This document shows, one piece after another, positions 1-5,509 of a stretch of DNA of 12,049 bases. The position numbers and the translations under genes were made by a program. Origin of the DNA: an uncultured Eubacteriales bacterium (GTDB lineage Bacteria; Bacillota; Clostridia; Oscillospirales; Acutalibacteraceae); assembly GCA_900316925.1 (NCBI GenBank), contig ONEU01000068.1:1-12049 (forward strand), in the 5' to 3' direction. The notes beneath the pieces are model-generated. The model was not told where the DNA came from. It saw nothing but the letters and a program-made list of their open reading frames with translations, and searched no databases. Position 1 is the first letter of the stretch. Every line of letters begins with the position of its first letter.

Positions 1-58
1 GCCTTTATTCAAGCCTGTTTCGCTCTTTTCATCCGCCGCTTCATGCGACAGCTTTGTT

Positions 59-87
59 ATCATACCACCATATTCCGATTTTGTCAA
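59..87 (-). promoter_or_regulatory. Strong sigma-A-type promoter reading out of the left edge
   Basis: On the minus strand a perfect -35 box TTGACA (82-87) is followed after exactly 17 bases by TATGAT (59-64), which matches 5 of 6 consensus bases. Transcription should start near base 52 and run leftward out of the window. It lies just beyond the hairpin that seems to end the preceding minus-strand unit, so it probably opens a new unit. The transcribed 50 bases show no complete gene. The downstream gene is unknown. Confidence 0.65.
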
Positions 88-110
88 CACCTTTTTTCAA
101 ATTTTTTTCT

Positions 111-188
111 AAAAATACAAATTGTATACTTCTCCGTCATTTTTCTGTCGTCTGTTCCAGCAGCATCCGGAGAAATATACAATTTGTA
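111..188 (-). terminator. Long hairpin, probable terminator of the minus-strand unit
   Basis: Bases 116-136 and 168-188 form an inverted repeat of 21 bp with one mismatch and a 31-base loop. The arms carry ACAAATTGTATA and TCTCCG. Read on the minus strand the second arm runs straight into TTTTT (111-115), as at an intrinsic terminator; on the plus strand no T run follows. It lies about 80 bases past the stop of the 72-residue gene. The stem is A+T-rich at its base and the loop is long, both unusual for a terminator, so an operator or small-RNA role remains possible. Confidence 0.45.
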
Positions 189-269
189 AATAATTCAGTC
201 AGATCATCCGCTCCGACGCCGGGTCTTCCAGGGTGAAAAAGGGACAAAAACGGCACCGCAGAGCATCTG

Positions 270-488
270 TCACCCGGCTTCCGATACTTTTTCCAGTTCC
301 GTCCCGTTTCTGGTCACACGGCAGCCCACCGTAATGCACTTGCGGTAAAGCTCCGCATCCGCCGCCTTAACCGTCAGCCGACCACCGTTTTCATCCTCCA
401 GCAGCACCTCACAGCAGGGCTCTTCTCCCTCCGGGATGCCTTCGCAGCCGAAATCCGGCTCAATAATGTCTATTACACGATACATCAT
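270..488 (-). CDS. Small conserved acidic protein of unknown function
   Basis: This encodes a 72-residue acidic protein beginning MMYRVIDIIEPDFGCEG. It has no membrane segment or signal peptide. The pattern of a short beta-rich start, the phrase EPDFGCEG and a later AADAELY segment resembles small uncharacterised clostridial proteins that I recall as unannotated; no function is known to me. Its start overlaps the stop of the upstream 198-residue gene in an ATGA arrangement, so the two are probably translationally coupled. An AGGAGG site precedes it; the first ATG lies 4 bases from the GGAGG core and the second (485) lies 7 bases away, so initiation may use the second ATG, giving 71 residues. 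Four cysteines (C15, C25, C26, C51) are noticeable in so short a protein, but no metal-binding pattern is clear. Confidence 0.75.
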   Translation of the reverse strand: MMYRVIDIIEPDFGCEGIPEGEEPCCEVLLEDENGGRLTVKAADAELYRKCITVGCRVTRNGTELEKVSEAG

Positions 489-1081
489 TCTTCCTCCTGT
501 TCCTTGACGATATCTTCTATATGTTCCAAAATGTATTTCTGCGCCTGTTCGTCATAGAGAATGATGGAATACGGGCCGAACGAACCCATTCCCTGTCTGG
601 AAGTGATACCGATCTCCGCAGAGCGTTCTGTCAGCTCACGGTGCAGATAGCCTCTCCCATCCTGTCGATCCTCCAGATACCCCTGCCGCACCAGCCAGTT
701 GTTCACTTTTTTGGCTTGCAGCTTTTTTCTGCCGTCCGACGCTGCGGCGGCGTTGACTGCCTGCAAAAACACCGAGATCACACAAGGCTCGCTGACCAGC
801 TTCACGCTGTCAATCTCCTCCTGCGTCAGATAGAAATCCCGGCGTTTCTGACGCTCTCTCTTTCTGTCTTTTTTCCCGGCGGCCGCGGATTCCTCCTCTT
901 TTTCCAGCGCCTGCACCTCCCGTCCAAGCACCTCCACAACATACGCCAGACATTTTTTCATCCGTTCCTGACGGAGCACGGAATCCTGACCGATCTCCTG
1001 GTCTGTCAGCGGATCAATATTCTCGTGCAGCTTCCACAGATACATTCTTGCCCGCTGTATTTTTTCTTTTTCCGTCAGCAT
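485..1081 (-). CDS. Conserved hypothetical protein with IDPLTDQE motif
   Basis: The protein has 198 residues and starts MLTEKEKIQRARMYLWKLHENIDPLTDQE. I chose the ATG at 1081 because GGAGG lies 7 bases before it; an in-frame extension upstream to 1144 has no such site. An N-terminal helical part (about 1-65) is followed by a highly charged linker (about 60-82, rich in K, R and E) and a C-terminal part (about 83-198) with an LQAKKVNNWLVRQGYL segment that reads like a winged-helix recognition region, then GMGSFGPYSIILYDEQAQKYIL. Proteins with this NxIDPLT start and GPYxxxLYxxxAQxxIL end are, from memory, common hypotheticals in Clostridia. A nucleic-acid-binding role is only an inference. It overlaps the next gene by 4 bases and follows spmB after about 100 bases. 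Confidence 0.75.
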   Translation of the reverse strand: MLTEKEKIQRARMYLWKLHENIDPLTDQEIGQDSVLRQERMKKCLAYVVEVLGREVQALEKEEESAAAGKKDRKRERQKRRDFYLTQEEIDSVKLVSEPCVISVFLQAVNAAAASDGRKKLQAKKVNNWLVRQGYLEDRQDGRGYLHRELTERSAEIGITSRQGMGSFGPYSIILYDEQAQKYILEHIEDIVKEQEEE

Positions 1082-1099
1082 ACAATCGCCTCCGCTTAT

Positions 1100-1108
1100 A
1101 TTGTAGCA
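1100..1108 (-). promoter_or_regulatory. Possible extended -10 promoter for the 198-residue gene
   Basis: On the minus strand TGCTACAAT forms an extended -10 element (TGn plus TACAAT, 5 of 6 consensus). No good -35 box is seen 16-18 bases upstream; TTTTCT is the nearest. If used, transcription would start about a dozen bases before the ATG at 1081, leaving little more than the ribosome binding site. Read-through from spmB is the alternative, since no terminator is evident between them. Confidence 0.35.
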
Positions 1109-1184
1109 CATCTTCCCGCGAAAGAAAACCATCAATATTTCCACGCCGGAGGTCCCTGTGCCGTCGGGCGCCGGGGCGATCCTG

Positions 1185-1688
1185 CTACGAAAACAGCCTC
1201 ACCGTCCAACACGCCAGCAGCATCCCAGTAAAATCGGCAAGCAAGGCAGCCGGCAGCGTGTGACGGGTATTTTTCAGTCCCACTGCGCCGTAATAAACGG
1301 TAATGGCATAGAAGGTGGTCTCGGTTGAACCCGCCATGACCGATGCCGCCTTTCCGATAAAGCTGTCCGCGCCGTATGTTTCCAGCAGAGAATGCAGCAT
1401 GGCATAAGAACCGCTGCCCGTGACCGGACGCATCAATCCCAGGGGCAGCACCTCCGGCGGGATCCCCACCGCACTGCAAACCGGAGACAGCCATCCCGAC
1501 AGCAGATCAAAAAATCCCGAAGCCTGGAGCATTGTCACCGCCACCACCAGCCCGACCAATGAGGGTGCAATCGAGAAAAGGGAGCGAACGCCTTCCCTGA
1601 CCCCCTCCTGAAAGCACTCAAAGAGAGGAACCTTTCTGAACAGTCCCGCCACCAGTACCAGAGCGATCACTCCGGGCAGCACAAACAA
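1185..1688 (-). CDS. spmB: Spore maturation protein SpmB
   Basis: SpmB is an integral membrane protein with a nucleoside-recognition/Gate domain. With SpmA it is needed in Bacillus for proper dehydration of the spore core and heat resistance (family knowledge). The sequence shows several hydrophobic segments and the family signatures LFRKVPLFECFQEG near the start, RPVTGSGS in the middle and MAGSTETTFYAITVYYG toward the C-terminus, and it ends after a last membrane segment. It follows spmA immediately in the same direction. The start is uncertain: no in-frame ATG exists. I give TTG at 1688 (167 residues), which has CGGAG 9 bases upstream. GTG at 1682 is another option. A reading frame back to a TTG at 1751 is open but lacks a binding site and overlaps spmA by 44 bases. 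A strong GGAGGTGAT lies instead 7 bases before an ACG codon at 1703. The identity is firm; the start is not. Confidence 0.9.
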   Translation of the reverse strand: MFVLPGVIALVLVAGLFRKVPLFECFQEGVREGVRSLFSIAPSLVGLVVAVTMLQASGFFDLLSGWLSPVCSAVGIPPEVLPLGLMRPVTGSGSYAMLHSLLETYGADSFIGKAASVMAGSTETTFYAITVYYGAVGLKNTRHTLPAALLADFTGMLLACWTVRLFS

Positions 1689-1707
1689 TCCGAACGTCTC
1701 CGTACCA

Positions 1708-2292
1708 TCACCTCCGCAGCGAAAAGAGCTTTGCCAGCACCACACCCACAAAAAGGGTCACCGCCGAGGTCATCCAGATATACGGGAGCACGCCAAAGGG
1801 ATGACTGCTTCCTGCAGCCTGTCGGATGGCGGCCAGCGTAGAGGGAATGATCTGGACAGAAGCCGTATTGATGACCACGAACATCACCATACTGTTATTG
1901 GGTGACGTCCGCAGAAGATTGTTTTTCTGGAGCTCCTTCATAGCCTTGACCCCCAGAGGCGTTGCAGCATTTCCAAGACCGAGGATATTGGCAGTAATAT
2001 TGGCGCTGACCGCCTGCATCGCCTCACTTCCCTTCTCATAATCCGGCATCAGCACTGACAGCAGCGGTGACAGGAGCCTGGCGATCACCGCCGTTGCACC
2101 GCTCCTTTCGGCGATCTTGAGCAGTCCGGTCCAGAGACACATCACGCCCGCCATTGACAGCAGCAGCCTGACAGCCTGATCCGCTCCCCCCGCCGCCGCC
2201 GCTGACAGTTCCTCCATCCTGCCGGTACACACGGCACAGACCACGCTGAGGATCAGCATCGAAAACCACAAAATATTGAGAATTTTCCCCAC
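1708..2292 (-). CDS. spmA: Spore maturation protein SpmA
   Basis: The protein has 194 residues, close to the usual SpmA length. It has a hydrophobic N-terminal segment (about 5-23), a second (about 41-60) and later ones near 134-150 and 167-188, consistent with an integral membrane protein of the nucleoside-recognition/Gate family. The family signature is clear: NITANILGLGNAATPLG at 98-114 and INTASVQIIPST at 141-152. SpmA acts with SpmB during late sporulation; their mutants in Bacillus make poorly dehydrated, heat-sensitive spores (established knowledge). The start is taken as GTG at 2292, which gives the MGKILNILW opening expected for the family; the upstream GAGAGAGG sits very close to it, so the ribosome site is poor. 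The end lies about 20 bases before the preferred spmB start, supporting one transcript. Confidence 0.93.
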   Translation of the reverse strand: MGKILNILWFSMLILSVVCAVCTGRMEELSAAAAGGADQAVRLLLSMAGVMCLWTGLLKIAERSGATAVIARLLSPLLSVLMPDYEKGSEAMQAVSANITANILGLGNAATPLGVKAMKELQKNNLLRTSPNNSMVMFVVINTASVQIIPSTLAAIRQAAGSSHPFGVLPYIWMTSAVTLFVGVVLAKLFSLRR

Positions 2293-2346
2293 CCTCTCTC
2301 ACATTACTTTTATGAGGTCGCTTTAACCTGCTGCTGTAAAAAAGTT

Positions 2347-2362
2347 ACAATTGTACAATTGT
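2347..2362. promoter_or_regulatory. Perfect 16-bp palindrome, operator-like
   Basis: ACAATTGTACAATTGT is a perfect palindrome and also two abutting copies of the palindrome ACAATTGT. It sits about 55 bases before the spmA start and about 230 bases before the AbrB-like gene. Symmetric sites of this kind are typical binding sites for dimeric repressors such as MarR-like proteins. The regulator is unknown. Confidence 0.4.
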
Positions 2363-2401
2363 GCTATATTTCTTCTACGTCAACACCCTTCAATTTTCCT
2401 T

Positions 2402-2430
2402 TTAATATTCATATTTTCGGATATTGTCAA
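2402..2430 (-). promoter_or_regulatory. Candidate promoter toward spmA
   Basis: The minus strand shows a perfect TTGACA (2425-2430) and, after 17 bases, TATTAA (2402-2407, 4 of 6 consensus). Transcription would start near 2395 and leave a leader of about 100 bases that contains the 16-bp palindrome. Spm genes in Bacillus are read by a sporulation sigma factor; I see no convincing sporulation-type promoter here, so this vegetative-type site is tentative. Confidence 0.4.
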
Positions 2431-2510
2431 CTTTTCCCCCAAAAAAACCCGATTCAAAAATGATGAGTACAATTATTTTAAAAAAAATTTTATTTTTATG
2501 TGTTATTCTA

Positions 2511-2539
2511 TTGACTTTTCACCAAACAAAGAGTACGAT
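2511..2539 (+). promoter_or_regulatory. Promoter of the AbrB-like gene
   Basis: TTGACT (2511-2516, 5 of 6 consensus) is followed after exactly 17 bases by TACGAT (2534-2539, 4 of 6). The surroundings are very A+T-rich. Transcription should start near 2546, leaving a leader of about 48 bases with AAAAGGGGGG before the ATG at 2594. Confidence 0.6.
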
Positions 2540-2593
2540 ATATATACAAAGAATGATTTTTTTCAACAAATTTTTAAAAGGGGGGTAATAGAG

Positions 2594-2839
2594 ATGAGAG
2601 CAGTTGGCTGTGTCAGACAGGTGGATAAGCTGGGCAGACTGGTATTGCCGGCAGATATCAGAAAATCATTAAATATTACGGACGGCGAGGACTCCGTTGA
2701 GTTTTTCATTGACAATGACAGCGTGATCCTCAAGAAATATCGTCCTGCCTGCATTTTTTGCGGTTCGGCTGAGGACATTATTACCTACAAGGGGCAATCC
2801 GTTTGCCAGGCTTGCCTGAACGAGCTTAAATCGAGCTAA
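2594..2839 (+). CDS. AbrB-family transition-state regulator with CxxC tail
   Basis: The protein has 81 residues. Residues 1-50 form an AbrB/MazE-type swapped-hairpin DNA-binding domain with the typical VRQVDKLGRLVLPADIRKSL core (residues 7-26) and VILKKY (44-49). Residues 53-74 carry CIFC...CQAC, two CxxC pairs that could bind zinc, a feature of the clostridial members rather than of Bacillus AbrB itself. Such proteins act in the cytoplasm as dimers or tetramers and control genes of the switch from growth to stationary phase and sporulation (family knowledge). I chose the ATG at 2594 because a G-rich site (AAAAGGGGGG) lies about 9 bases upstream and the family starts here; the reading frame is open farther upstream but that part is A+T-rich promoter DNA. 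The gene has its own promoter and terminator, so it is a single-gene unit. It is divergent from spmA, which makes control of spmAB by it conceivable but unproven. Confidence 0.9.
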   Translation: MRAVGCVRQVDKLGRLVLPADIRKSLNITDGEDSVEFFIDNDSVILKKYRPACIFCGSAEDIITYKGQSVCQACLNELKSS

Positions 2840-2862
2840 GCCCGACTCTTCACAAAGCAACC

Positions 2863-2894
2863 GGCTGTCGCTATTCAGAGCGGCAGCCTTTTTT
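2863..2894 (+). terminator. Intrinsic terminator after the AbrB-like gene
   Basis: GGCTGTCGCT (2863-2872) pairs with AGCGGCAGCC (2879-2888) over 10 bp with one G-U pair and a six-base loop. Six T bases follow directly (2889-2894). It starts 23 bases after the stop codon. Confidence 0.9.
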
Positions 2895-3166
2895 CTGTTT
2901 TACCGTATCATCACCTGCTGCCGGTCCCGTGTCATCAACGACTGCCTGATTAACTATTCCCGAAAGAAATCCCTTCAATTATCCGACTTTCACCCTCATT
3001 CACAACCACAAAAAGCAAGCACGGGCATTCCGATAGAAAACAGAACCTACAAATCTTGAAAACCCCTTGCCTGAAAGTCCCCGCAAATTCTTCATCAACA
3101 ACGATGAGAAGTGAGTGTTCACCGATTGCTGCAAGGCTGATTCCGCAGCGAATTTTGGAAAGAGGT

Positions 3167-3208
3167 CCGGGGAAAACCTTTTTTTCGCCAGAAAAAGGTT
3201 TTCCCCGG
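3167..3208. repeat. Perfect 17-bp inverted repeat, likely dispersed intergenic element
   Basis: The arms 3167-3183 and 3192-3208 are perfect complements (CCGGGGAAAACC plus five T, and the reverse), with an 8-base loop TTCGCCAG. Two further G-U pairs could extend the stem. It is not next to any stop codon: the nearest plus-strand gene ended about 330 bases earlier, and no T run follows either arm. This makes a plain terminator unlikely and a repeated palindromic element more likely. Confidence 0.5.
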
Positions 3209-3279
3209 GTAACTGGCAGAAAACAATTGATTTCCGTGGGGGCGCCGTAAAAAAGCATTGCAAATTCCTTTGTTTTATA

Positions 3280-3310
3280 TTAAGATAGCTTTATATTGTT
3301 ATTATCTTAA
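3280..3310. promoter_or_regulatory. 8-bp dyad at the promoter of the folate enzyme
   Basis: TTAAGATA (3280-3287) and TATCTTAA (3303-3310) form a perfect dyad with a 15-base spacer, overlapping the region where a -35 box should lie. A direct repeat AAGATAG recurs at 3282-3288 and 3310-3316. The position suits an operator. No regulator is recognised, and no S-box or other riboswitch fits in the short leader. Confidence 0.35.
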
Positions 3311-3326
3311 AGATAGGAAGTATAAT
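3296..3326 (+). promoter_or_regulatory. Promoter of the methyltransferase/reductase gene
   Basis: A perfect TATAAT (3321-3326) lies 21 bases before the ATG. The best -35 match is TTGTTA (3296-3301, 4 of 6) at a long 19-base spacing. The leader would be only about 14 bases and carries GGGTGAT as the ribosome binding site. Confidence 0.5.
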
Positions 3327-3346
3327 CATACAATACGGGTGATACT

Positions 3347-5131
3347 ATGAAACTGAAAGAACTGCTCCGGAGACAGAAAACTATCCTGACAGACGGTGCG
3401 ATGGGCACCTACTTTTCCGCTCTGACCGGACTCGATACCAATCTCTGCGAATCCTATAACCTGACAAATCCTGATGTGATCCGTCGGATCCATCGGGACT
3501 ATCTGCAGGCAGGCGCAATGCTCCTGCGTACCAATACGTTTTCCGCCAATTCCTACGCCCTGCATACCAGCCGTGAAGAACTCCGCGCGATCCTTTCCGC
3601 GGGTTACCATATTGCCCGTGAGTGCGCCGGAGAACAGGCCGTGGTCTGTGCCGACTGCAGCATCGTGTATGACGCGTCTCTCAGCTCCTCAGAGCTTCTG
3701 GAGGAATACCGCTTCATTGCCGACACGTTCCTTACCTGCGGTGCAGAGACCTTCCTCTTCGAGACGCTTCCCGAACTCCAGGCCGCTCTCCCCGCCATCG
3801 ACTACATCCTTTCCGTCAAGCCCGATGCCGAGATCATTGTCTCCTTCACTCTGCTGCCGGACGGTAAGACCCGTTCCGGCTATTCGGTGCTGTCCCTGCT
3901 GCAGGATCTCCGTCAGCACTCCTCCAAGCTCACTATGGCCGGTCTGAACTGCGGCTGCGGCGCCTCCCAGCTCTTCCCCCATGCAGCGTCCTTTTTCTCA
4001 TATATTCAGTCCGAACTGAATTTATACACCTGCGTCATGCCTAACGCGGGCTATCCGACCCTTGAACATAACCGCACGGTCTTTTCCGCAACTCCCGGCT
4101 ATTTTGCTCAACAGACAGCCCGCTTTACCGCCTGCGGTGTTTCTGCCATCGGCGGCTGCTGCGGTACAGATCCCGCCTATATCCGACTGTTGGGCTCTCT
4201 GCTGTCCGGCACTCCCGCCGACAGGGAACCGCTGATGCCACTGCCTGCCGCAAAGCCTGTCCGTGCCCCCTTTTCCACCAAGATCCACGACAAGCCCTTT
4301 ATTCTTGCCGCCGAGCTGGACCCGCCGAACAATGCCGATATCTCCCGGCTCGTGAATGCCGCCCGTATGCTCAAAACCAGCGGCGTGGACATCATCACCA
4401 TTTCAGATTCCCCCCTGGGACACGCCCGCATGGATTCCGTCCTCTGTTCCGCAAAGATCCGCAGGGAAGCAGATATCGAGGTACTCCCCCATATCTGCTG
4501 CCGCGACAAAAATCTCAACTCCCTGCGTTCCATCCTGCTTGGGGCGCACTGCGAAGGAATCCGCGCTGTCCTGGCTGTCACCGGAGATCCCATCTCCGAA
4601 GCTGACAGAGGCGTGGTGAAACCGGTATTCAACATTGATTCCACCCGTCTGATGCAGCTGATCAGTCGTCTCAATGACGACACCTTTGCCGAAGCACCCC
4701 TGTGCGTGGGGGGCGCATTTGATCCGGCTTCCCGTAAACTACCCCACTCCCTGCACCGTCTGGAAAAGAAGATCGGCAGCGGTGCAGACTTTGTCCTCAC
4801 CCAGCCTGTTTTTTCGGATGACGCCATTCCTGCTCTGAAGGCTGCCCGTGAGAAGGGCGTAAAGGTACTTGCGGGCATCATGCCGATGATCAGCTACCGT
4901 AACGCCTGCTTTATGAAAAACGAAGTCCCCGGGATGAACATTCCCGATGAACTGGTGGAGCGTTTCCGTCCTGATATGACCCGGGAGGAGGCGGCCGCTG
5001 TCGGTGTATCGATTGCCGCTGAGATTGCCCGTCAGATACGTCCCTACGCTGACGGATTCTACTTCATCACCCCCTTCAACCGTGCGGAGATTATCTGCAC
5101 GGTCATCCGGGAGATCGGTGATATTCTCTGA
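3347..5131 (+). CDS. yitJ: Bifunctional homocysteine S-methyltransferase / methylenetetrahydrofolate reductase
   Basis: The protein has 594 residues and two domains. Residues 1-290 are a zinc-dependent homocysteine methyltransferase barrel: TDGAMGTYF at the start, the first zinc cysteine in GLNCGCG (C202) and the CC pair in IGGCCGT (C271, C272). Residues about 310-594 are a methylenetetrahydrofolate reductase-type FAD barrel: AAELDPP with the likely catalytic glutamate E323, AVTGDP (410-415) and TQPVF (485-489). The reductase part converts 5,10-methylene- to 5-methyltetrahydrofolate and the first part is expected to move a methyl group to homocysteine to make methionine. The layout equals Bacillus subtilis YitJ, the basis for the symbol. 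All zinc ligands are present, so both halves look active. No cobalamin domain is present; in some Clostridia such fusions work with a separate cobalamin protein, which cannot be judged here. The start at 3347 follows GGGTGAT and gives the expected N-terminus. The gene has its own promoter and looks monocistronic. The cytoplasm is the expected site. Confidence 0.93.
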   Translation: MKLKELLRRQKTILTDGAMGTYFSALTGLDTNLCESYNLTNPDVIRRIHRDYLQAGAMLLRTNTFSANSYALHTSREELRAILSAGYHIARECAGEQAVVCADCSIVYDASLSSSELLEEYRFIADTFLTCGAETFLFETLPELQAALPAIDYILSVKPDAEIIVSFTLLPDGKTRSGYSVLSLLQDLRQHSSKLTMAGLNCGCGASQLFPHAASFFSYIQSELNLYTCVMPNAGYPTLEHNRTVFSATPGYFAQQTARFTACGVSAIGGCCGTDPAYIRLLGSLLSGTPADREPLMPLPAAKPVRAPFSTKIHDKPFILAAELDPPNNADISRLVNAARMLKTSGVDIITISDSPLGHARMDSVLCSAKIRREADIEVLPHICCRDKNLNSLRSILLGAHCEGIRAVLAVTGDPISEADRGVVKPVFNIDSTRLMQLISRLNDDTFAEAPLCVGGAFDPASRKLPHSLHRLEKKIGSGADFVLTQPVFSDDAIPALKAAREKGVKVLAGIMPMISYRNACFMKNEVPGMNIPDELVERFRPDMTREEAAAVGVSIAAEIARQIRPYADGFYFITPFNRAEIICTVIREIGDIL

Positions 5132-5509
5132 CATTTCCTCCGGAGAAGCTTCTTCCGTACTCACGGTTGTGATTTTTGTTTTTTATTTTTTGCCGCGTTG
5201 TGATTCTGTTTTCACAATAAAATAAACAAAAATATTCAAATTCATTTTCAGGAGATAACGATTATAGCAAATATCAAGCAAATTCCTTGAAAACAATCTC
5301 AGAATATGATAGACTTATATTTTAGAGACATATACATATATATTAAGCAATTATGCTTTCACTGACAACACCATCTGCCCCTGATATCGACAGTCAAACA
5401 CTGCATAGCGTGAGCGTCTGTACTGTGATTCATCAGGCTGCAGGGAATTGCCCGGATACCGGAAGGAAAGGATGAAAGGATAGCTGCTGTCATTAGGGAG
5501 GAAATCAAT
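5132..5509. other. A+T-rich spacer and leader of the dehydrogenase operon
   Basis: This 378-base spacer begins with weak hairpin material and T runs (about 5161-5190: TCAC-GGTT-GTGA then a T-rich stretch), a poor terminator candidate for the folate enzyme. TTGTGA occurs at 5167-5172 and 5198-5203, the second facing TCACAA at 5212-5217 as a 6-bp dyad. A promoter lies at 5287-5315. The remaining 190 bases are a leader without a recognised riboswitch. A 40-codon open frame at 5353-5475 has no ribosome binding site. Confidence 0.5.
5287..5315 (+). promoter_or_regulatory. Extended -10 promoter of the dehydrogenase / glycosyltransferase operon
   Basis: TTGAAA (5287-5292, 4 of 6 consensus) is followed after 17 bases by TAGACT (5310-5315, 4 of 6), preceded by TGA so that an extended TGn motif is formed. 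Transcription should start near 5322, leaving about 190 bases of leader before the ATG at 5510. Confidence 0.55.

Larger units (their letters stand above)
2293..2593. other. Divergent intergenic control region, spmA / AbrB-like gene
   Basis: This 301-base spacer separates two divergent genes. Its right half is extremely A+T-rich. It holds a minus-strand promoter toward spmA, a plus-strand promoter toward the AbrB-like gene and a 16-bp palindrome, listed separately. No coding region is supported. Confidence 0.7.
2840..3346. other. Long intergenic region without a convincing gene
   Basis: About 500 bases follow the AbrB-like gene. The left end holds its terminator (2863-2894). The middle (about 2900-3160) shows no recognisable gene. 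At 3167-3208 there is a perfect 17-bp hairpin. The right end carries the promoter region of the folate enzyme. Overlapping open frames on both strands around 2950-3258 match no family I know and run through the hairpin. Confidence 0.6.

Noticed and set aside
1..50. Possible T-box or other leader RNA on the minus strand at the left edge
   Set aside because: Only about 50 transcribed bases are visible and no conserved leader motif can be confirmed in them.
521..1231. Plus-strand open frame of 236 codons opposite the 198-residue gene
   Set aside because: It is a shadow: the minus-strand frame has the ribosome binding site, the coupled downstream gene and the family-like ends.
2950..3258. Minus-strand open frame of 102 codons with AAAGGA 7 bases before its ATG
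   Set aside because: It runs straight through the 17-bp palindrome, matches no family I know, and an overlapping frame on the plus strand looks equally gene-like. A decayed gene cannot be excluded.
5353..5475. Possible 40-codon leader peptide before ugd
   Set aside because: No ribosome binding site precedes its ATG and no attenuator-type run of one amino acid is seen.
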